The notes under the pieces: generated by a model
The model's input: only the letters and a program-made list of their open reading frames with translations
Told to the model about the DNA's origin: nothing
Database searches by the model: none
Shown: piece by piece, positions 34,301 through 42,303 of the stretch
Position numbering within the stretch: position 1 is the stretch's first letter
Layout of the letters: each line of letters begins with the position of its first letter
Assembly (NCBI GenBank): GCA_032164245.1
Contig: JAVMKO010000005.1
Location: 41,940,133-42,004,132, forward strand
From: Sternotherus odoratus
Lineage: Eukaryota; Chordata; Testudines; Kinosternidae
Length of the DNA: 64,000 nucleotides
Direction of reading: 5' to 3'
Translations under genes and position numbers: made by a program

Positions 34301-34800
34301 GGACACATGGTCCTCCCAGATCTGGCTAAAAACACAGATATCAATATACACCAGGGCAAAATTCTCCATCCCCTTCGGTCACTGGTCCACCAGGCGTTTG
34401 AAGGTGGCAGGTACCCGCTTTAGGACGAAAGGTAGGACCAAAGCAGATTTCAGCCGGGCATCTGGATCCAAAGGTATTTGCCAGTAGACCTTGGTGAGAT
34501 CCATAGTAGTGAGATAATAAGCCCCCCACCCCCACCTTGTCTAGGAGCTCATCAGACCTAGGCATGGGGTAGGCATCGAACTTGGTGACGGCATTAAGCT
34601 TCCAGTAATCTACACAAAACCAGTCTGACCTGTCCTTCCTGGGGACCAACACCACAGAAGAGGCCCAAGGGCGGGAGGACAGCTGGATCACCTCTAAAGT
34701 CAGCAAGTCTCCGGCCTCTCTCTCTAGGTCTTGGGCTGTTTTCCCAGTGACGTGGAATGGGGAGCATCTTACAGGAGGGTGGGCTCCTGTCTCCACCTGG
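34301..34800 (-). pseudogene. Reverse transcriptase remnant of the gypsy element
   Basis: Visible motifs are a PWAS block (RPWASSVVLVPRKD), then FCVDYWKLNAVT, and AYPMPR. A damaged catalytic box reads VYIDICVF, where the family has Y-x-D-D; one aspartate is gone. At least one frameshift lies near 34520. Homology stops at about 34301. It is dead. Confidence 0.85.
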
Positions 34801-34999
34801 TGAACAGACAGGTTAGTGAGCCCAGACCTGTTCGAGAAAAGCACCTCTCAGATCTCTGCCTGTTGGGCAGGGGTTAGTTACCTGGTCAGAGAGGGGAATT
34901 GATTCCAGCAAAGGACCAGTGCCTGACTCCGGAAATAGATCCACCAGAGGATCATCTCCCTGCTCCCCCCTCTGGCCACACACAGCTAGTACCACATTT

Positions 35000-35850
35000 T
35001 CCCTGTCAAAGTAGTTTCATCATAGTAACATGGTCCACCTGGTGGCTGTGAGCCTGCTTAGACAGTTCAACTACATAGTTCACTTCATTCAGCTGCTTGA
35101 TGACCTTAAAGGCCCGTCCCAAGCAGCTTGTAGTTTCTCACAGGAATGAGAACCATCACCTGGTCCTTGGTGGCATAGGAGAGGGCACATGCTGGGCAGT
35201 CGGACCAGACCTACTACTTCCCTTGGGCCCTGGCTAGATTCTCCTTGGCCAAGTCCTTTTCCTGGAAAGTCAGTACATATTCCACCACTGATTCTCCATT
35301 GAGAGAGGCCTTTCCCTCTCATTTGTTCCTCATCAAGTCCAAGAGTCCCCACCCCCTCCTCCCAGACAGCAACTCGAAACAAGAGAACCCAGTTGATTCC
35401 TGGGGTACTTCCCGGTATGTGAACAGCAGGTGGGGCAAATACTTGTCCCAGTCCTGTGCTGGTTCATAAAGGTTTTCAGCATCATCTTTAGAGTCCTACT
35501 GAATTTGTCCTGAGCGTGAGACTGGAAGTGATATGCTGAGTCTCAGGTCCATCAGACCCCACACTTCTCCTATAAGCACTGGAGTGGAGTTGACATGAAA
35601 TTGGAGCCCTGGGCTGTAAGAACCTCCTTGGTGAACCCCACTCTGCTGAAAATGGTCAACAGTGCATCTGCCACAATGTCTGCCCCAATAAAGGACAGAG
35701 CCCCTGCCTTGGGATAGCAAAATCTACCACCACCAGAATGTATTTTTTCCCTGTCCGAGTTGCCTTGCTGAGGGGTTCCACTAGGTCTATGGCCAACTTC
35801 TGGAGAGGCTCCTCTATGATGAGCAGGGGCCTCAAAGCTGCTTTCCCCTT
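35000..35850 (-). pseudogene. Integrase core and C-terminal remnant of the gypsy element
   Basis: The pieces are spread over several frames. A YILVVVDF stretch carries a catalytic aspartate. A QGSNFMST block has lost the preceding aspartate (alanine in its place). The C-terminal part contains VMVLIPVRNYKLL-like sequence and HSHQVDHV. The losses rule out activity. Confidence 0.75.
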
Positions 35851-35853
35851 GTC

Positions 35854-36168
35854 CTAGGCCTTCCCCACCCTCTGGCAGGGGTTGCAGGACCTGCAGTACT
35901 GCTGGACAGCAAAGACCCCGGGCCAGTAAAAGCTATGTAGCAGCCTTTGCATGGTGTGCTGGACTCCCTGGTGTCCTGAGAGAGGGACATTGTGGGCCAG
36001 GTACAGTAGCCTGTGGCAGTACTTCTGGGGGACCACTAGCTGTCTCCTGATCCCCCAATGTTCCACTTCCCCTTGGGGAACCCATTCCCAGTACAGGAAT
36101 CCCTTCTCCCACAGGAATCTTTCCTGACAGCCTTTTCCCAGGGTTTTTAACCGTGCTGTGGCCAGCAC
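35854..36168 (-). pseudogene. Integrase H2C2 zinc finger of the gypsy element
   Basis: An open stretch of about 105 codons carries the HHCC finger: AHNVPLSGHQGVQHT provides the histidines and YCRSCNPCQ the cysteine pair. It is preceded by RRQLVVPQKY, typical of the region upstream of the finger in gypsy integrases. The stretch lies before the reverse transcriptase in the element's own direction. Confidence 0.88.
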
Positions 36169-36300
36169 GTTCCCTCAGCTTCTCTAAGAAGAGATCCTTC
36201 CATAGCTCGGTTTAGAATTCAGCAGCTAGGGAAGGGGTGGGGACCTGCTTCCTCACAGTGGCTGGGTCCATGGCTGCAGTCCCACCAAGTCCTGACCCTA

Positions 36301-37363
36301 TGTGACGGTGCTGTTCCTGGTGGGATCCAACTGTGAGTATCAGATCAGGACAGATGGCTTCCAAAGGGGCAACTACAGCCCAAAGCTGAGGTTTCTTCAC
36401 ACTAAGGCAAACCAAACCAGCTAAACAGAAAAGACTTTGGTTTCACCCCCCTGGCTAACCACAAGTCACACAAGCAATCCCCTTGAGACACTCCAGATTC
36501 CCAGTATCACCACCAGCAGCCACCTGTCCTGGGGACCAATGGTTATGAAAACCAATCCCCCAAATAAAGAAAACTGTTCTCCCCAATTCCAAGGAATCAG
36601 GCCCCAGACCCAGGTCAATATACAAATTAGATCTTCCCACAAATCACGCTATTGCCAATCCTTTAGAATCTAAAATCTAAAGGTTTATTGTATAAGGAAA
36701 AAGGTATAGGTGAGGGTTAGGAAAGGTTAAAAGAAATCAATTACATGCAGTAATGGTACATTCCTTGGTTCAGTCTTGCAGCTATAGAATAAACTGCAGG
36801 TTTCAATCAAAGTCTTTGGAAAGCATCCCCTGCAGAGATGGGTCAGCACCTTAGTCCAGAGTTCCCTGAGAAGCAAAGTTCTATCCAAAGCTGGAAACAA
36901 GGCAGGCTGAAGGCTGGAGGTAGAAGACGAAAATGGAAGACCCTCTTCCAGGCTTTATAGACTTCCTCCTGTGGGCAAAGACCCTCCTCCTCCTTATGCA
37001 GAGTCTGGTTGCAAACTGCAGGTTCACAGCCACATGGTCCAATTACCAGACTCTCAATGATTCAGTTTTTGCCCAGGCATGTTCCATGCCTGGGGAGGCT
37101 CCTCGGGTGTGGACAGAGTTAATTGTGCAGTTAATGGCCCCTTAATGGGCCATCAGGCAGGCCATTCAAGTCAACACCAGCTTGCCTGAGATTCCACCCA
37201 GAAACCAAACTTAAGCTTGAAGTACAAAGATACACACACATCAATGGCATATTCATAATCCGCCCTCCATAACCTGGTCATCGACACCTGTTATGACCCC
37301 CTTCACATCATATTCGGTACCCCAATGATCTATATGGTACCCAATTATTCCAGTACCGTGACA
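36301..37363 (-). mobile_element. Solo LTR nested inside the gypsy body, 1063 bp
   Basis: The + strand runs from TGTGACGGTGCTG to CAGTACCGTGACA. A perfect 5-bp duplication CCCTA flanks it (36296-36300 and 37364-37368). In the minus sense a CTATAAAG box (36953-36960) precedes an AATAAA (36683-36688). The gypsy sequence is continuous if this block is removed, so it inserted later than the gypsy element. Its family was not identified. Confidence 0.88.
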
Positions 37364-37599
37364 CCCTAGTGTCTCCTTTCCTGCTGGGGTAGAGATCTGT
37401 GCCCCCCGACAGGGCACTGCCCCCCATGTCAAGGCAGAGTGCCCTTCACTGGCTCTGGCTATGGGTGATGACTAGGGCACTCTGGGAGCAGCCCTGCCAA
37501 TCCACCAGGTCACCCCCCATCAGCACCTCCGTTGGCAACTGTTAGTGCATCCCCACATCTTTGGCCCCCCAGTTCAGATGTACCCTCACCACAGGTACC

Positions 37600-37875
37600 T
37601 TAAATGGAGGACTGAACATGCCTGTCAAGGTCAAGTAGGTTTTGGGCACCACCCGGATCTGGGGCCACCATCTCAGGCTGGGCCAGCGTCACCTCAGCAC
37701 CTGTGTCCCAGTACCCTGTGACCTGCTTTCCATCCACCTCCAGGAGAACGAGGGGGTGAGCAGAGGGCTTCAATGGGAGCTTCAGGGGAGGTACCTGCAG
37801 GAGAGGGCAGCATGCGGAGTCCTCTGCCCCCACCTCCCCCAGGGACGTGGTACAGGCCACTTCCAGGAGTGGCAT
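37600..37875 (-). pseudogene. Aspartic protease remnant of the gypsy element
   Basis: An open stretch of about 90 codons contains the aspartic protease signature in YWDTGAEVTLAQ, where DTG is the active-site triad, preceded by LVLLEVDGKQVTG. It is upstream of the integrase finger, as expected. Confidence 0.8.
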
Positions 37876-37899
37876 AGGACCAGGGCAGGCAGGGAGCCT

Positions 37900-38625
37900 G
37901 TCTTAGCCTCACTGTGTGCCGCTGCCACCCCAGAGCTGTTCATGGTAAGTGGCGCTGAGCCGGAGCCCGCACCCCAAACCACAGGTGCCAACTTCTCCCA
38001 GCGCCAGGGGACTCCTCTGTCCCCACCCAAACTCTGACCCTCAGTGCCCCTATTGGACTCCTCCCCAAATCCCTGCTCCGGCCCCACCTCCTCTGCTGAG
38101 CATGCCTCATTCCCCCTCCTCACCCCTCCCTTCCCGGCTTGCCACACCACACACGGCCAGTACCAGCCTCTCCCTGTCACAGTATGGCTCCATCGTGTTG
38201 ACCTGGTCCCCTTGGTGGTTGTGTGCCCAGTTATGAGCCACATCGTTCTCCCCATTCCGCTGCTTGATGACCTTAAAGGGTCGGGGCTAACAGCCCCACC
38301 GCTCCACCCTGGGGTCGGGGCTCACAGCCCCACCACCCCACTCCGGGGTCGGGGCTCGCCGCTACGCCCCACCCAAGGGTCGGGGCTTAGGGCTTGCAGC
38401 CCCGCCGCCCCACTCCAGGGTTGGGGCTCGCCGCCCCGCCACACTGCCCTGGGGATTGGGGTTGGAGGGGCAGCCCGTTGCAGGGGCCAGGTCACCTGCT
38501 GCGGGGGTCAGAGCTGGAGTCAGCAGCCTGCCATGGGGATTGGGGTTCGCGACCCCCACAAAAGCAGGCCGTGACCCCCCCGAGGGGTCGTGACCCCCAG
38601 TTTGAGAACCAATGCTGTAGAGCAA
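37900..38625. mobile_element. Secondary insertion: gypsy integrase-tail fragment plus hAT-type end
   Basis: Between about 38170 and 38290 a second, diverged copy of the gypsy integrase tail appears, sharing 'gctgcttgatgaccttaaag' with 35091-35110. It is followed by GC-rich repeats with 'cggggct' and 'gccccgcc'. At 38595-38620 comes a terminus, 'gtttgagaaccaatgctg', of the CAGTGGTTCTCAAAC class. No left terminus was found, so bounds are approximate. Confidence 0.55.
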
Positions 38626-38944
38626 TCCTCCTCTTCCAACTGAGCAATCAGCTGTGCCTTAGTGAATTAAGGAGATGGTTATAGGACATGTCCATGATTA
38701 TCCGCAGTGGTGACTGACTCACAGGCCTATGCTCTCTGCTCCACATAGTCCATGGGAGGAATCCCTTCAATGTGACAGTCCTTCTCGGGGGTCCACTCTC
38801 TCTCGGAGTTAAGCCATAGGCTCCTCCACCTCCTGGAACTGCACCTCCTGGAGTCTTCAGTGCTCATCACTCACTAATCCCTCTTCGTTTTACTGCTCTC
38901 CAGTCACTTACTGCAGGATGCTCTGTCTACAGGGTGCAGTTCAT

Positions 38945-38962
38945 CCCACTCCTACCACCAGC
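38945..38962 (-). other. Putative tRNA primer-binding site of the gypsy element
   Basis: In the minus sense, directly after the LTR and a GC dinucleotide, the sequence reads TGGTGGTAGGAGTGGGAT. Its complement ends in CCA and resembles, from memory, the 3' end of a tRNA-Leu at about 16 of 18 positions. The position next to the LTR is right for a primer-binding site. The tRNA identity is tentative. Confidence 0.5.
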
Positions 38963-39276
38963 TGTCACAGAGTCACCAGGGTGATGCTCTGAACCTAATC
39001 CCTATGAAGACAGTCAGGGCTCTGGGGTAACATGTCTCCTCTCTCTGAGCAGACTGTCTCCAGGGTAAGAAGCTTACACAGCTTCCACCTTCCTGGGTCA
39101 GACCTTGGAGCATTCAGCATCCACTGCCACACCATGCACTTCCCACAGTGACTCTGCCTGGGTGGGGCTCCTGGGGAAGTCAGAGGGCCCTGTACCCCAA
39201 CTCCACAGTCAGATGTGACTCTCAGCCAGCTGGTAAAACAGAAGGTTTATTAGTCAACAAGAACACAGGTATTTGG

Positions 39277-40944
39277 GACCTTGCTGCACTCATTCACTGC
39301 TTCCAGTGGGCAGGGCGGCTGAGACACTCCCTGCCGGCAGGAGTACACAGCTGATTGCCCCACGCAGAGTCAGGGCAGCCTCCTCTCTCTGCCTGCGCCA
39401 GAGCATGCTGCAGGGGTGGAGGAGGGGGGCTCTGCCTGCAGGCGCCGACAGGGGGAGGGGGAAGGGGCAGAGAGCCCCCACCCCCCATCAGCGATCATCA
39501 GCCCCACCCACAGCCACTGCCCCAGGTAGAGAGAGAGTCAGGACAGGTCTCTGCCGGCGCCTGTGCAAGCAGCCCCCCTCCCCCCGCATGCACGGTCAGA
39601 GAGAGACCTGTCCTGACTCTCTCTCTCCCTGGGGCAGGGGGCTGATGATCCCTGAGGAGGAGCTGGAGGGGGTGGTGGCTGGGGGCTCTCTGCCCCTGCC
39701 CCCTCTCTGCCAGCACCTGCAAGCAATGCCCCTGCTCTGGCCCCTCTCACCTCATCAGCAGCACAGCTCCACACCTCACTGCCCCAGGCAGCTTCTAAAC
39801 GGCCAGGTCCCTCCCCGCAGGAGAGGTCTCTGCCATGGAGCATGCTGCAGGGGCTGGGCTGCTTGCAGAGGGGGTAGAGAGCCCCCCCCCAACCCAGCTC
39901 CTGCCCCAGTCCTGACCTGACCCCAGGAGCCAGAGGGACCTGCCTGCCGGATACTTCCCGGGACAGGAGCACAGAGCTGCCACAGGTAAGCATAGCTGGG
40001 ACTCCCTACCTCAGTCCCTGGCAGGTCTTGGGTGAGGGGGCTTTGCATGCTTTCCTGGCTGCAAGCCCCGCTCCAGGCTCTGGCAGCTCCCACTGGTACT
40101 TTTCCCAGCCACTGAGATCCACAGAGCTAGTCCTTTTGGCTGGAGACTCTCCTTGTTGCTCTCATCCTAGGAGTCAAAGACCTCCCAGTGGGGCTGGTGA
40201 GTGTGGCCAGGGAAAGGGGCAGGGGGTGTTGGGATGAGTGTCTGGGAGGTGGGGATGGGCAGTGAGGGAGGTGTATGTGTTTTGGGGTGCTAGTGGGGGA
40301 CAGCCCTTAAAGCCAACAAAGCCAGCACCTCCACTATCTTCCCTGCCACGCCGCAGAAAAACCCCCGCCAGGTACAGTTTAAAACAACGCAAGGCGCAGC
40401 CGCACAAAAGCGCAATTGGAAAACGGGGGCATGGTTATATGGTAAGTGCGTGATGTGGTGAGGACCAAAGGTGGAAGCTGGGGGGCAAGAACAGGCAGTT
40501 TGGTGGTGCAGTTCCCCGCGCACCAGGAAAAAAAGAAGTCCTCTCCCCCCGAAAGTTCAGGTCACTTGTAGGGTGCCACCCCCACCCTTTGCAAACCAAG
40601 TCATGCAGGGCTATCAGGTCTTCCATGAGTATCTGGGGGAGGGGAGGGTGCAAAATAAAAACAATAATGTAATACTATCAGATTATTCATTTATTTTCAT
40701 TAAATATATAAACTAAAGAATAGTATATTTAACCCCTGGCCCCATGGTTTCTACAACCCCTTTTTCAGCTTCCTAGGCTGTGTGCCCCTCTCATGGCTCT
40801 GGTCAGGGCTGTGTGCCTGTGCCTGTTGTGCCCCCCCCCCCTCATTCATGCCCCCCCCCCGCTCATGTCCCGCCCCCTCTCTGCCTCCCCCTCACCCAAT
40901 GTGTCCTGATATTTCACTCTTCCGATCTGGTCACCCTAGTTAGC
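39277..40944. mobile_element. Insertion inside the gypsy LTR, DNA-transposon-like
   Basis: This block interrupts the LTR. Its right end, 'gatctggtcaccctag', matches the TAGGGTGACCAGA terminus of the MITE at 8185. The other end is not clearly a matching inverted repeat. The interior is C-rich and carries a long inverted repeat (39439-39715). It has no recognisable coding sequence. Confidence 0.6.
39439..39715. repeat. Long imperfect inverted repeat
   Basis: A near-perfect core of about 37-bp arms lies at 39518-39554 and 39600-39636; 'gagtcaggacaggtctct' on the left pairs with 'agagacctgtcctgactc' on the right. Looser pairing extends outward to 39439 and 39715. A strong hairpin could form. Confidence 0.75.
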
Positions 40945-41319
40945 ACAGAAATCAGGGACTTTCAACTAAATCCAGTTTAGGCGGGGGAGCCTCCTCCTGT
41001 GCCCCAAGCCAGTGGAGACTTACTCGCTTCTGGCAGCCTGGCCCCTGCCCTGCCCTGCCCATTGCTCCTCCTCGAGCCTTTGTCTCGCTTCCCTGGCCAA
41101 GAGTCACCTGGTTGAATTCCCCTCCTGGGTCTCAGGTTACAATGGGGCAGCCATAACATCCGTGCAACTCCCACAAAAATCACACCGCCTTATTCCCACC
41201 GCCTACACATTGGTGAAATACACAGGGAAACTGAGGCACACACAGCATTCATGCAAAACAGTAAGCCCCACATAGGCTCACATATAACAAGGAAAAACTG
41301 CACTACCTCACACAGGGGT

Positions 41320-41865
41320 CCAGGGGCTGTGTGTGACGGGGTGGGTGGGAAGGGGATGGGGGCTGTTTGTTCCAGGGGGATTGGAGGAGTGGAGGCAGCA
41401 GGGGTACTGTGCGTGACAGGGGGTGGGGTGGGATGGAAGCCGTGGGAAGGAGATGGGGGCTGTGTGTGACCAGGGTTGGGTGGAGGCAGCGGGAGGTGGA
41501 GGGGGGATGTGTGTTGGAGGGTGGAGGTAACAGGACCACAGGGGCTGTGTGAGAGGGGAGTGGAGGCTGTGTGGGGCGGGGTGGAGGCAGCAGGGGGATT
41601 GGGGGCTGTGTGTAACCCGGGGCAGTGTGGAGGCAGGGGGAGGGGGCTGTGTGTGCAGGGGATCTGAGAGGGATGGGGGCTGTGTGTAACCCGGGGCAGT
41701 GTGGAGGCAGGGGGAGGGGGAGGGGGCTGTGTGTGCAGGGGTTCTGAGAGGGATGGGGGCTGTCTGTGCTGGAGGGTGGAGTCAGCGGGAAGGGGGCGGG
41801 CTCTGTGTCGTCGGGGTGGAGGCAGCAGGAGTGGGAGGGGAGCTACATAGACTGGAAGGAGGCGG
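41320..41865. repeat. GC-rich degenerate minisatellite upstream of TUSC2
   Basis: Recurrent words 'gggggctgtgtgtg' and 'gtggaggcagcaggg' are repeated about ten times at irregular 30-70 bp spacing. The array lies between the gypsy LTR and the TUSC2 promoter. Its G-rich + strand has quadruplex potential. Confidence 0.75.
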
Positions 41866-42032
41866 CACTTGGCACCAGGGTTAGAGCCCATAACCGCCAA
41901 CCTCAAACCCAGTGCGTCACGCGAGAGGGAGGAGTCTCACCTCATATGTAGCTCCGCCCCCTCGCATACTCTCCCCCGCCCAGCCCCGCTCCCGGATCAC
42001 GTGAGGCGGGCCCGCCACCCCTTCTCTGCGGC

Positions 42033-42155
42033 ATGTGAGGCGGGTGCCCCGCGCGGCCGGAAGTGTCGTAGGCGAAGCGGGAGGGGCTCTCCGTTGCTGG
42101 GCTCCGCGGAGGCGCCGGGTGGCTCCTGCCTCCCCGGGCCATGCTCCCGCCCTGA
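42033..42155 (+). promoter_or_regulatory. TUSC2: Upstream start codons in the TUSC2 leader
   Basis: An ATG at 42033 is followed immediately by TGA. A second ATG at 42141 opens a four-codon frame (MLPP, stop at 42153-42155) that ends two bases before the main ATG at 42158. If transcription starts upstream, both could reduce or modulate TUSC2 translation through reinitiation. The transcription start is unknown. Confidence 0.55.
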
Positions 42156-42157
42156 GC

Positions 42158-42303
42158 ATGGGCGCCAGCGGCTCCAAGGCCCGCGGTCTCTGGCCCTTCG
42201 CCTCCCCCGGGTCGGGCGGCGCCGCGGGCCCCGGCGGGGAGCAGGCCTTGGCCCGGGCGCGCGGCAGCCGCAGCGCCACCCCCTTCGTCTTCACCCGCCG
42301 CGG
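42158..42303 (+). CDS. TUSC2: TUSC2 exon 1
   Basis: This encodes residues 1-48 and two bases of codon 49, from MGASGSKARG to PFVFTRR. The ATG at 42158 is fixed by the conserved myristoylation head. The GC-rich middle (Gly/Ala/Arg) is the least conserved part of the protein. The donor is gtaagg. Confidence 0.96.

Larger units (their letters stand above)
34301..38962 (-). mobile_element. Internal region of a decayed Ty3/gypsy element, Gmr1-like order
   Basis: Read in the minus sense, the order is leader, aspartic protease (37875-37600), integrase zinc finger (36168-35854), integrase core and tail (about 35850-35000), then reverse transcriptase (about 34800-34301). Integrase ahead of reverse transcriptase is the reverse of ordinary Ty3/gypsy and is known for the Gmr1-like clade. 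The body is broken by frameshifts and stops. A solo LTR has inserted at 36301-37363 and foreign sequence lies at about 37900-38625. Gag is not recognisable. RNase H and the 3' LTR are missing, so the element cannot be active. The 5' LTR abuts at 38963. Confidence 0.85.
38963..41312 (-). mobile_element. 5' LTR of the gypsy element, split by an insertion
   Basis: The + strand begins TGTCACAGAGTCACC (38963) and ends CTACCTCACA (41312). The two LTR pieces, 38963-39276 and about 40945-41312, align in order with the solo LTR at 21917-22618. The 1.67 kb between them is foreign. No second LTR is found at the other end, so the usual target duplication cannot be tested. Confidence 0.8.

Noticed and set aside
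38280..38620. Tandem GC-rich array interpreted as a functional repeat
   Set aside because: The right terminus fits a hAT-type element, so it is probably part of a degraded transposon.
41190..41906. A 238-codon frame antisense to the tandem repeat upstream of TUSC2
   Set aside because: It is Pro/His-rich and arises from the minisatellite.
42035..42157. In-frame extension upstream of the TUSC2 ATG
   Set aside because: The open frame exists, but it begins with GTG and no upstream in-frame ATG is seen. The conserved myristoylation head MGASGSK needs the ATG at 42158.
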